A stretch of 27,576 bases of DNA from a virus: IMG/VR virus record IMGVR_UViG_3300030060_002287, positions 1-27,576 of that record. One strand, given 5' to 3'. The position numbers and the translations under genes are program-made. Shown piece by piece: positions 13,436-20,504 of the stretch (position 1 is the first letter of the stretch; each line of letters opens with the position of its first letter). The notes below the pieces were generated by a model. The model made no database searches, had not been told where the DNA came from, and saw only the letters and a list, made by a program, of their open reading frames with translations.

Positions 13436-13801
13436 ATGCCAAGTTTATTCGAGGTTAGTGCTGGTAAGTTAGCTGGACCAACAACAGGTGGTACAGTAAC
13501 CCAAGCAACAAGCAAATCTACAGGTGTAACTCTAAATACAGAGTCAGGTCAAATAACAATGAACGCTGCAGCTTTAGCTGCTGCTGCAGAAGTATCATTC
13601 ACAGTAACTAATGACAAGATTACTGCAACTGATGTTGTAGTAGTCAATCATGGTTCTGGTGGTACTGCTGGTAGCTATTTAGTTGCTGCAAACACTGTTG
13701 CTGCTGGTTCTTTTGCAATCACAGTTTCAAACGTTTCTGCTGGTTCATTAAGTGAAGCTATTGTCATTAACTTTGTTGCACTTAAAGGTGCTTCAAGCTA
13801 A
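13436..13801 (+). CDS. Putative head decoration or structural protein, 121 aa
   Basis: Residues 35-121 form a beta-rich domain with VSFTVTNDKITATDVVVVNH and SGGTAGSYLVAANTVAAGSF, typical of small Ser/Thr/Gly/Val-rich virion proteins. Its position directly after the major capsid gene is the usual place for a decoration protein that binds the shell surface. AAAGG upstream supports the ATG. The overlap TAATG leads into the next small gene. Decoration is inferred from place and composition. Confidence 0.6.
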   Translation: MPSLFEVSAGKLAGPTTGGTVTQATSKSTGVTLNTESGQITMNAAALAAAAEVSFTVTNDKITATDVVVVNHGSGGTAGSYLVAANTVAAGSFAITVSNVSAGSLSEAIVINFVALKGASS

Positions 13802-13962
13802 TGGGAATGTTTGCTTTTAAGCGTATGAGAGAACAAGAGGCTGCCAAAGCGGTGGTCTCTGTTCCTTCTAAAAAAAAGAAATCTAAACTAAAACAAAATG
13901 GCAATCACGATAGACGCAACAGTAGGGGGAGCATCAGCCAACAGCTACATAACACTGTCTGA
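13801..13962 (+). CDS. Small basic protein overlapping the connector gene, 53 aa
   Basis: ATG 13801 overlaps the previous stop (TAATG) and the frame runs to TGA 13960-13962, covering the first 65 nt of the next gene. The product starts MGMFAFKRMREQEAAKAVVS, has a Lys stretch and ends with QNGNHDRRNSRGSISQQ. I recall similar short basic proteins with an N-terminal FKxxREREAA helix at this place in other siphoviruses. Without it there would be a 96-nt gap, so it is probably translated. Function unknown. Confidence 0.55.
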   Translation: MGMFAFKRMREQEAAKAVVSVPSKKKKSKLKQNGNHDRRNSRGSISQQLHNTV

Positions 13963-14458
13963 TGCAAACACAATCATTGAGGGTCTAGTTGCAGATGATG
14001 ATGTTGCTGCATGGGACGGGTCATCTACAGATAATAAAAACAGAGCCTTATTTACTGCTGCAGTTAGAGTTGATAGAGAAAGATTTTTAGGAGCAAGAGT
14101 TACCAATACACAAGCATTACAATGGCCTAGACAAGGCGTCCGAAAACCAGATACTTATATCAATACATATTCAATAGGTTTTCCATTTAGAATTTCAACT
14201 GATTATTTTGCAGAGACAGAAATACCAGAGCAAGTTAAAAAAGCACAAGTAATACTAGCTGTTTACTTGAATAACAACCGAGATGGTTTAGGATTGAGTG
14301 GTCTTGAGGATTTTAAAAATGTAAAAATTGGTAGTCTTGATGTAACACCGAATTTTTATGGTTCGGTTGGTGCTGATAGAGTACCACCACTATTTGAACG
14401 CTATTTTACTGGTTTAAGAATAAGTGGCCCCGGCAACGTTGCAATTAAAAGGAGTTAA
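13898..14458 (+). CDS. Head-tail connector (DnaT-like ssDNA-binding-type family)
   Basis: The 186-residue protein opens MAITIDATVGGASANSYITL and has the FTAAVRVDRERFLGARVTNT and QALQWPRQGV segments typical of proteins labelled DnaT-like in phage annotation. In structural clusters these act as head-tail adaptors that fit under the portal. EIPEQVKKAQVILAVYL forms the characteristic second helix. It starts within the preceding small gene and is followed by a strong AAAAGGAG ribosome-binding site for the next. Confidence 0.75.
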   Translation: MAITIDATVGGASANSYITLSDANTIIEGLVADDDVAAWDGSSTDNKNRALFTAAVRVDRERFLGARVTNTQALQWPRQGVRKPDTYINTYSIGFPFRISTDYFAETEIPEQVKKAQVILAVYLNNNRDGLGLSGLEDFKNVKIGSLDVTPNFYGSVGADRVPPLFERYFTGLRISGPGNVAIKRS

Positions 14459-14460
14459 CA

Positions 14461-14682
14461 ATGAGCTATTACCCAGCAGCAGTTATTATCAATGACACAA
14501 GTACAGTTACAGGAAGATTTGGCTGTATAAAAGCACTAAAGGATTCAGAGATCGCGACTTTAGTTGCAGAAAATATTACCGGCGATTTAACAAGTATAGA
14601 GTTCAAGTCTAATTGTGCAATTGAAGGTGTCATTACAAGTATTACTCTTGCAAGCGGTACCGTAATTGCTTATTTATTATGA
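14461..14682 (+). CDS. Small beta-rich structural protein, 73 aa
   Basis: An unrecognised 73-residue protein made mainly of predicted beta strands. VTGRFGCIKALKDSEIATLV leads into LTSIEFKSNCAIEGVITSIT and LASGTVIAYLL. The pattern resembles small virion proteins that measure or coat surfaces in other marine phages. AAAAGGAG (14447-14454) 6 nt before the ATG is one of the best ribosome-binding sites in the window. The end overlaps the next gene in ATGA. Confidence 0.6.
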   Translation: MSYYPAAVIINDTSTVTGRFGCIKALKDSEIATLVAENITGDLTSIEFKSNCAIEGVITSITLASGTVIAYLL

Positions 14683-15032
14683 GCCTTGCTAACGCATTAA
14701 AAAAAGCTGCATCAAAAACACTTCTCAAGCTTGGTGGCGATATAACATTAAGGCGTGTTACCAATGGGATTTATAATCCAGTTACTGGTACTATTTCAGA
14801 AACAATTTCTGATACTACGATTAAAGGTGCGCTTACAAATGTATCTAGGTCTGAAGTAAATGATCTTGTTGAAGCACAAGATAAATTATTAATAATATCT
14901 GCTGGTGATATAACTTTTGTACCTACTACGAAAGATAAGGTGATTGTTGCTGGTGTTGAATTTAAAATAATACAGATAAAAATTGATGAGCAAGATAATA
15001 CACCGATTGCCTACCAACTTCTTTTGAGATAA
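14679..15032 (+). CDS. Head-closure / head-tail joining protein
   Basis: The 117-residue protein has a short helical N-terminus and then the beta-barrel pattern of head-tail joining proteins: DITLRRVTNGIYNPVTGTIS, TTIKGALTNVSRSEVND, DKLLIISAGDITFVPTTKDK and GVEFKIIQIK. Head-closure proteins plug the connector after packaging and receive the tail. Start and stop overlap or nearly touch the neighbours, and position in the connector block supports the call. Confidence 0.7.
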   Translation: MSLANALKKAASKTLLKLGGDITLRRVTNGIYNPVTGTISETISDTTIKGALTNVSRSEVNDLVEAQDKLLIISAGDITFVPTTKDKVIVAGVEFKIIQIKIDEQDNTPIAYQLLLR

Positions 15033-15034
15033 CC

Positions 15035-15388
15035 ATGGCCAGACAAATAAAAGTAACCCAGATTGATGATGTATTTAAAGAAGCAGTACAAGAATTAGTG
15101 CAAAAAACTACATTACGTTGGACTGAACTTTCAAAAAAAGCTACACCTGTTGATACTGAAAATTTGAGAGATGGCTGGAAAACAAAGATAACACCATATA
15201 GAGGAACAATTATAAATGCAGTTGAATATGCGGAACCAGTTATATTTGGAACATCTTTACCACCTAGTTGGCAGGGTAAATATAGAACAAGACAGCAAAC
15301 AATAAAAGGGTTTCCAGAATTACAGGCAAAACAATTAACAGCACAATATATACCTAACCAATTAAAAAAAATTATTAGAGGTATGTAA
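15035..15388 (+). CDS. Tail completion / HK97 gp10-like neck protein
   Basis: The 117-residue protein has the core of the gp10-like family: a long helix (about 10-35), then KKATPVDTENLRDGWKTKIT and NAVEYAEPVIFGT, where the PVDTGxLRxS and YAxxxExGT-like motifs are recognisable. Such proteins complete the neck or tail. Its stop overlaps the start of the tail terminator gene. Confidence 0.75.
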   Translation: MARQIKVTQIDDVFKEAVQELVQKTTLRWTELSKKATPVDTENLRDGWKTKITPYRGTIINAVEYAEPVIFGTSLPPSWQGKYRTRQQTIKGFPELQAKQLTAQYIPNQLKKIIRGM

Positions 15389-15825
15389 TGGCTGCAACTA
15401 ATTTAAACACCGTTCGTAAGATTATTGAAAAACGTCTTAACGATGAATTTAGAACAGGCCCATCTATCCCCTTAGTTTTTAATAATGTACCTTTTGATAG
15501 TTCATCTGCAGATAAATATATACAGTGCATTATTAGTTTTGGAGCAAGTGAATACCTTACACAGCAAGCACCAAATTCTGCTACCACTGCAACAAACCTT
15601 GTTGTGGGTCTTACTACTTTTAATATATATACGGCTCAAGGATTAGGTGCTGGCGCTAATTTTGCTATTGCTAAAAGATTAAGAAATTTATACAATAGAA
15701 TCACTGTTTCAGATGTAAGGTTTGATTCACCTATAGGGCCAGAGGTATTACAGCCAACACCAGAAGGTAAGTTTCAAACACAAGTTAGAATTACATTTGA
15801 ATTATACGAAGCACTAACACCATAA
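15388..15825 (+). CDS. Tail terminator protein (DUF4128-like)
   Basis: The 145-residue protein has LNTVRKIIEKRLNDEF at the N-terminus, then PLVFNNVPF, and later GANFAIAKRLRNLYN and TQVRITFELYEAL, the features of small terminators that stop tube growth and join tail to head. The next gene, the tail tube, follows after a 64-nt gap holding a possible promoter. Confidence 0.75.
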   Translation: MAATNLNTVRKIIEKRLNDEFRTGPSIPLVFNNVPFDSSSADKYIQCIISFGASEYLTQQAPNSATTATNLVVGLTTFNIYTAQGLGAGANFAIAKRLRNLYNRITVSDVRFDSPIGPEVLQPTPEGKFQTQVRITFELYEALTP

Positions 15826-15860
15826 AAACAATAATAGAAAAATTACTAAAAAAAGGTTAA

Positions 15861-15866
15861 TATAAT
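15861..15866 (+). promoter_or_regulatory. Candidate -10 box before the tail tube gene
   Basis: TATAAT at 15861-15866 in an AT-rich gap, 23 nt before the tail tube ATG. There is no matching -35. Extra transcription of the abundant tube protein would make sense, but AT-rich DNA gives such boxes by chance. Confidence 0.3.
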
Positions 15867-15889
15867 TATAAATCTTTCTTTTAATTGTT

Positions 15890-16309
15890 ATGGCTGCTGT
15901 AAAAGGTGATGTTGGGCAAGTCAAATTTGATGATGGAGGCTCTTCAGTTAACCCTGTATTAGGTACGAGATCTTGGACTATGTCCATGAACAAAGATACC
16001 CAAGAAACAACTGTTCAAGGTGACACTTTTAAATCATTTATTGGTGGACTTATTGAAGGTGAAGGCACTGCTGAATTAGTTTATGATAACGCTGCCTCTG
16101 GTGAGACTGCAAGTTTTGTAGATGGTATTTTAACAACAGGTGATGCTGGAACAGCAGCTTTTGAACTTTTCCCTGATAGTGCTAGTGGATCTGCAAAAAT
16201 CAGCTTCAGTGGTCTTATAACAAGCTTTGAGCAAAGTTCAGCTTTAGGTGATGTTAACGTAATAACTATTACATTTAAACCAAGCGGTACTATTACCTCA
16301 GCCATCTAA
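15890..16309 (+). CDS. Major tail tube protein
   Basis: The 139-residue protein has the tube-protein pattern: GTRSWTMSMNKDTQETTVQG near residues 26-45, a loop, then GEGTAELVYDN and a C-terminal strand set with GSAKISFSGLITSFEQSSAL and VNVITITFKPSGTIT. Copies stack as hexameric rings around the tape measure. Location before the frameshifted chaperone pair is diagnostic. Confidence 0.85.
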   Translation: MAAVKGDVGQVKFDDGGSSVNPVLGTRSWTMSMNKDTQETTVQGDTFKSFIGGLIEGEGTAELVYDNAASGETASFVDGILTTGDAGTAAFELFPDSASGSAKISFSGLITSFEQSSALGDVNVITITFKPSGTITSAI

Positions 16310-16316
16310 TTAATTT

Positions 16317-16673
16317 ATGCCAAATAAAAGAAGCGCAGAAGTTTTACTTGCAGCATTTCAAGATGAAATGGTTGTAAGAAGACAGTTTGATGTTAAAAAC
16401 TCAAAAGATGAAGTCATTATGAGTTTGTACTTTAAACCTATTACAAGATATGCAAGGGTAAGAGCGCAACAACTTGCAGGGGCTGGTGCTGATGCTTTAG
16501 TCATTTCAACTCAACTTCTCTGCCAGATGGCTGAGAAAGAAGATGGAACACCAGCTTTTGATATGTCAGATGCACCAATACTACAAAGACAACTTCCAGA
16601 AAAAGTATTAAACGATTTAGAACTTTTCTTAAACGACATCAAGCTTGATATTGACACAGCAAAAAAAGAATAA
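16317..16673 (+). CDS. Tail assembly chaperone, short form (gpG-like)
   Basis: The 118-residue zero-frame product is predicted to be helical, with RRQFDVKNSKDEVIMSLYFK and a C-terminal helix ending IKLDIDTAKKE. Like lambda gpG, it would coat the tape measure and recruit tube protein. It is not a virion component in lambda. The seven A's just before its stop allow a shift to the -1 frame, so a minor longer product is expected. Confidence 0.8.
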   Translation: MPNKRSAEVLLAAFQDEMVVRRQFDVKNSKDEVIMSLYFKPITRYARVRAQQLAGAGADALVISTQLLCQMAEKEDGTPAFDMSDAPILQRQLPEKVLNDLELFLNDIKLDIDTAKKE

Positions 16674-16849
16674 AAGGGGATAACTGGTTTAGATTTGAGT
16701 TTTTCCTAGCAACAGAACTTGGCAAGACAATACAAGAACTCAGAATGAATATGACTGAGGTAGAGCTTATTTATTGGGCTGGTTATTACGAAGTAAAAAC
16801 TGACGAAGAAAAAAAAGCATTGCAACGACAAAAACACAATTCAAGGTAA
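16317..16849 (+). CDS. Tail assembly chaperone, frameshifted long form (gpGT-like)
   Basis: At A AAA AAA G (16661-16668) a -1 shift puts ribosomes in a frame that continues to TAA 16847-16849, adding 60 residues: RIKGDNWFRFEFFLATELGK near the start, then MNMTEVELIYWAGYYEV. That segment matches the FLAxxLGxTxxELxxxMxxxEL..W..YY pattern of the T domains of other siphoviruses, and it has no start codon of its own in a suitable place. The fused product would be about 177 residues. The frame of the extension and the slippery run are both visible in the sequence; the efficiency is unknown. Confidence 0.85.
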
Positions 16850-16876
16850 TATAGAGAAAAGGTTTTAATTTTTTTT

Positions 16877-18682
16877 GTGGCAGAAGCAGTTGTTAGATTA
16901 AGAGTTGATGCTACTGGAGCTACAAGAGCATTAAGTAATGTTCAGCAACAAACAAATAAATTATCAGTTTCAGCTAATCGTGCAACAGGTTCTTTAGCTG
17001 CAACATCTACAGCAGCTAAAGGTTTAGGTGCATCGTTAGCTGCATCACTTGCTCCTATTGTTGCTGTTGGTACTGCTTTTACTGTTCTAAGTAATAGTGT
17101 TGGAACTTTTTTAGCTAGAGATAGAGATATAAAAATACTTTCACAAGGTTTACAAAATCTGGGTGCTAGTACGACTACTTTAAATGAATTACAAGAGGTT
17201 GCGGATAGATTTGGTAAGACAACTTTATTTAACGAAGAAGATTTTACAAGAGGATTTAACTTACTTACAAGTTTTAGAAATATTGGTGTAGATGCTTATG
17301 AACGAGTTGCTCAATCTGCAGCAGATATTGCACAGGTAAACCAAGTAGATGTTAGTACCTCATTTATGCAGTTGGCAAAAGCGTTACAAGATCCTGAAAG
17401 AAACTTATCTAACCTAAATCGTTCTGGTATTGCATTTACAAAGCAACAAACAAAGGTCATTAAACAATTAATGAAAACAAATAAAGTAGCTGAGGCACAT
17501 AAAATGATTTTAGATATTGTAGATGAAAGTTATAATCAATTAGCACAAGCTGCTGCTGTAGGTTTTGCTGGCTCTGTTGATACGTTAGGAGAATCATTTA
17601 GAGATTTTAGTCAAGCTTTAGGCAAAGCATTAGTTCCAGTAATAACTCCTGTTGTAAAAGGTTTAACAGCATTGTTAGATGTAATTACTAAATTTGTTAA
17701 TTCTCCAATAGGAAAAGCTGCAATATTACTAACAACTATGGGTGGTGCAGCCAAAGTACTTTCATTTGCATTACCGTTTGTATCTGCTGGTTTAATGAAA
17801 GTTGCTGCTGCTGGTGGAATAGCTGCTGTGGCCTTAAATGCATTACCTTTTGTTGCAATAGCAAGTGGTATTGGTTTAGTGACTACTGCAATCATTGCAT
17901 ATATTGATAAACAAAAAGAAAAAACAAAAAAAATAGAAGAAGGTTCAGTGGTAGAAATGCGAGCTGCTATTAAGTCACTAAAAGCAGAAAGATCAAAGGT
18001 AGCATCACAAAAAAGGGGTGTCGCTTTTCAACAAGAAAGATTAGACAAGTTAGATGAAGAAATAGAAAAACTAGAAAGAATGTTAGAAATACAATTAAAA
18101 ACTAATAAAGCTAAAGAAGATGCAGAAAAAGAAACAAAAAAGAATGAGGAAGCTGCTAAAAAATTGAAAGAAAGATTTATGGAAATCGGTAAGTCTGTAG
18201 AAGAAGGAATTGTGCAGAATTTGACTGATGCTGTAATGGGAACAAAAACATTAGCTGAAGCTGCAATTAATGTTTTAAATCAACTTAAGAGAAAACTTGT
18301 TGAATTAGCAATACAGAGAGCAGTTGCTGGTATTGGTGATTTTATAGGAAATGCTTTAACTGGCGCATTTGGTGGAAAAACAGGAGGTTCAAAGAAAGCA
18401 CCAATTACAAAAAGAGCTAGAGGTGGCTCAGTATCATCTAGTGGTAATTTTTTGGTTGGTGAGAGAGGGCCAGAATTGTTTGTTCCTTCTAGATCAGGTA
18501 CTATTATTCCAAACGATAAAATTGGTGGTTCTTCTATTACAAATAATATTAGTATTAGTGTAGATGCCTCTGGTTCATCTGTTCAAGGTGATGGTGATGG
18601 TCAGCAGTTTGGTGAGGCCCTTGCAACTGCAATACAGTTAGAAATAGCAAAACAAAAACGTAGCGGAGGTTTACTTGCATAA
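16877..18682 (+). CDS. Tape measure protein
   Basis: The 601-residue protein starts with GTG 16877 and reads EAVVRLRVDATGATRALSNV. It has helical segments rich in Ala, Gln and Thr, hydrophobic stretches at about 265-345 that resemble membrane-spanning helices, then a long Lys/Glu coiled coil (about 345-440). The end is the lambda-type C-terminus with RGGSVSSSGNFLVGERGPEL and FVPSRSGTIIP. Tape measures set tail length; by the lambda relation 601 residues suggest a fairly short tail near 90 nm. The ribosome-binding site is unclear, since AAAGG lies rather far upstream. Confidence 0.88.
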   Translation: MAEAVVRLRVDATGATRALSNVQQQTNKLSVSANRATGSLAATSTAAKGLGASLAASLAPIVAVGTAFTVLSNSVGTFLARDRDIKILSQGLQNLGASTTTLNELQEVADRFGKTTLFNEEDFTRGFNLLTSFRNIGVDAYERVAQSAADIAQVNQVDVSTSFMQLAKALQDPERNLSNLNRSGIAFTKQQTKVIKQLMKTNKVAEAHKMILDIVDESYNQLAQAAAVGFAGSVDTLGESFRDFSQALGKALVPVITPVVKGLTALLDVITKFVNSPIGKAAILLTTMGGAAKVLSFALPFVSAGLMKVAAAGGIAAVALNALPFVAIASGIGLVTTAIIAYIDKQKEKTKKIEEGSVVEMRAAIKSLKAERSKVASQKRGVAFQQERLDKLDEEIEKLERMLEIQLKTNKAKEDAEKETKKNEEAAKKLKERFMEIGKSVEEGIVQNLTDAVMGTKTLAEAAINVLNQLKRKLVELAIQRAVAGIGDFIGNALTGAFGGKTGGSKKAPITKRARGGSVSSSGNFLVGERGPELFVPSRSGTIIPNDKIGGSSITNNISISVDASGSSVQGDGDGQQFGEALATAIQLEIAKQKRSGGLLA

Positions 18683-19050
18683 TGGCTACATTTGATGATT
18701 CAACACTTGGTACTACTACAGGTGCAACTACACCTACATACAGTTCTGTTGAAACAGCATCACCAAGAAACATCACAGTTCAATTCGGGGATGGCTACAA
18801 ATCTCGGAATGCCTTTGGCCTGAATCAAAACCCTAAATTATATAGTTTGACTTTTGTTGTTTCTGTTTCTGATGGTGATAAGATTTTAGCTTTTTTTGAT
18901 GCTAGAGCTAAAGACAGTGCAAGTTTTACATTTACACCACCAGCTACAAGCACAGCAAGACAATTTATTTGTGAAAAATATCCTAGAACAAACACTTACT
19001 TAAATAGAGTTACAATACAAGCAACATTTGAGGAGGTATTTCAGCCATGA
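18682..19050 (+). CDS. Minor tail protein M-like
   Basis: The 122-residue protein matches lambda gpM-type minor tail proteins: ASPRNITVQFGDGYKSRNAF at about 28-47, YSLTFVVSVSDGDKILAFFD, then FTFTPPATSTARQFICEKY and a C-terminal TIQATFEEVF. These proteins form the ring between tube and tip (distal tail). It starts at the last base of the tape measure stop (TAATG) and overlaps the next gene in ATGA. Confidence 0.85.
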   Translation: MATFDDSTLGTTTGATTPTYSSVETASPRNITVQFGDGYKSRNAFGLNQNPKLYSLTFVVSVSDGDKILAFFDARAKDSASFTFTPPATSTARQFICEKYPRTNTYLNRVTIQATFEEVFQP

Positions 19051-19637
19051 CGATACCAGTTGAACAGCTACAAAAATTAGATAATATAACAATTATTGAA
19101 TTATTTGAACTTCAGCTTTTTGATCCAATTCATTTTGCAACTGGAGATACTTCTGTAACTACTCTATATAGATTTCATAATGGCACAAGCGAAATTAACT
19201 CAGATATAATTTTTAACACTAATTCTTATACAGCCATTGCCTGTCAGGCTGAAGGTTTTGAAAGTGGCGATAATACAACAATGGCTAGACCTACTATGAC
19301 TTTTGCTAACACTGTTGGTAATTTTTCTGCAATATTAGAGATTGTAAATGCCCAAACTCCTTTTAATGATTTACAAAAAGCCCAAATCAAAAGAATAAGA
19401 ACAATGGCGCAATTTTTAGATCACGAAAACTTTACAGGTAATAATCCCTATGGCACACCAGATTCTACAAAGAAATTAAGTGATGATACTTTTGAAATAA
19501 ATAAAAAAATTATTGAAAATAATCAAGTATGTAGTTTTGAACTTGTTAATACTATTGATTCTGAGGATTTAACGTTGCCCAGAAATCAAATAACAAAAGA
19601 TAGATTCCCCGCTGCTGGTAGTTTTGTATTTGTATGA
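19047..19637 (+). CDS. Minor tail protein L-like, without the Cys-rich C-terminus
   Basis: The 196-residue protein corresponds to lambda gpL: ITIIELFELQLFDPIHF, LYRFHNGTSEI, a central SGDNTTMARPTMTFANTVGN segment and a C-terminal ELVNTIDSEDLTLPRNQIT. Lambda gpL (232 aa) ends in a cysteine-containing metal or iron-sulfur domain. Here the chain stops at about that point, with no such cysteine set. It may be a naturally shorter version. Overlaps the next gene by 4 nt. Confidence 0.8.
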   Translation: MTIPVEQLQKLDNITIIELFELQLFDPIHFATGDTSVTTLYRFHNGTSEINSDIIFNTNSYTAIACQAEGFESGDNTTMARPTMTFANTVGNFSAILEIVNAQTPFNDLQKAQIKRIRTMAQFLDHENFTGNNPYGTPDSTKKLSDDTFEINKKIIENNQVCSFELVNTIDSEDLTLPRNQITKDRFPAAGSFVFV

Positions 19638-19969
19638 ACTGGAAAGAAGAAGCAAAAAAACATTTTTTACAGTGCAAACCAGCAGAAGGTTGTGGTTTGT
19701 TAGTAGAAAGAGGTGGCAATGAATTTTTTTATCCCTGTAAAAATATTGCTTCTTATATACAAGATGATATTACTTTTGCTATTGACCCTTTAGATTTTGC
19801 TGCTTGTGAAGATAGTGGCGCAGATATATTAGCTGTTATTCATTCTCATGTAGAAGGCAGTTCAGAGCCTTCTGAAGCTGATATAAATAATTGTAAGTTA
19901 TACATGATGGATTGGTATATTTATTCGATCTCAGACGATAATTGGCACTTTATGGAGACAGATTTATGA
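19634..19969 (+). CDS. JAMM/Mov34-type peptidase, lambda K N-terminal-like
   Basis: The 111-residue protein carries a complete JAMM zinc site: Glu18 in AEGCGLLV, then H70-S-H72, seven residues, S80, two residues and D83. The pattern ExnHxHx7Sx2D is intact in AVIHSHVEGSSEPSEADI. In lambda gpK a JAMM domain is joined to an NlpC/P60 cell-wall peptidase; here the NlpC/P60 half is absent. It may process a tail protein or act on peptidoglycan. ATGA-type overlap with the next gene. Confidence 0.85.
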   Translation: MNWKEEAKKHFLQCKPAEGCGLLVERGGNEFFYPCKNIASYIQDDITFAIDPLDFAACEDSGADILAVIHSHVEGSSEPSEADINNCKLYMMDWYIYSISDDNWHFMETDL

Positions 19970-20502
19970 TAAGAAAAATAAAATTGTATGGGCCTTTAAG
20001 AAAATTATGTGGTGTAAAAGAGTTTGAAGCTGATGTTTCTAATGTAGATCAAGTATTTAGTTTTATTAAAGTTAATTATCCAGATTGTAAGCAACATTTA
20101 GCTGAAGCTGCATACAGTGTTTACATGAAAGATATAGATATAACATTTGCAAATTTATCAATAGAGGGTGAAGGTGATATTAAGGTTATTCCCATAATAA
20201 GTGGTAACTTTGTTCAATTGCTTATTCCATTTGTCACAGGATTTATTGCTTATGGTACTGTTACCGCAGCTTTACTTTATACAGCAGCTATCGTAGGTCT
20301 TACATTTTTAGCAGATTTACTTACTCCCACTCCTGAAGATTCTACAGCAGATCCACAAGTAACTTCTTTTCTTAGTAATCAAACTGCTAATACCACGAAA
20401 TCTGGCGTCCCAGCCCCTTTAATATTTGGAGAATGTCTGGTCGGATCTGTGGTTATTAGTGCTGGTTCTGATACATTAAAGGTTGATGATAGTACGACAT
20501 AA
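19966..20502 (+). CDS. Tail assembly protein I-like
   Basis: I chose ATG 19966, with GGAG (19954-19957) 8 nt upstream, over a TTG at 19942. The 178-residue product starts IRKIKLYGPLRKLCGVKEFE, the ubiquitin-like beta-grasp domain of lambda gpI, followed by a hydrophobic stretch (FVTGFIAYGTVTAALLYTAA and onward) with Gly/Ala that may span a membrane, and ends in a short region like that of the tip protein's partner. It lies between the K-like and J-like genes as in lambda. Confidence 0.8.
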   Translation: MIRKIKLYGPLRKLCGVKEFEADVSNVDQVFSFIKVNYPDCKQHLAEAAYSVYMKDIDITFANLSIEGEGDIKVIPIISGNFVQLLIPFVTGFIAYGTVTAALLYTAAIVGLTFLADLLTPTPEDSTADPQVTSFLSNQTANTTKSGVPAPLIFGECLVGSVVISAGSDTLKVDDSTT

Positions 20503-20504
20503 AA

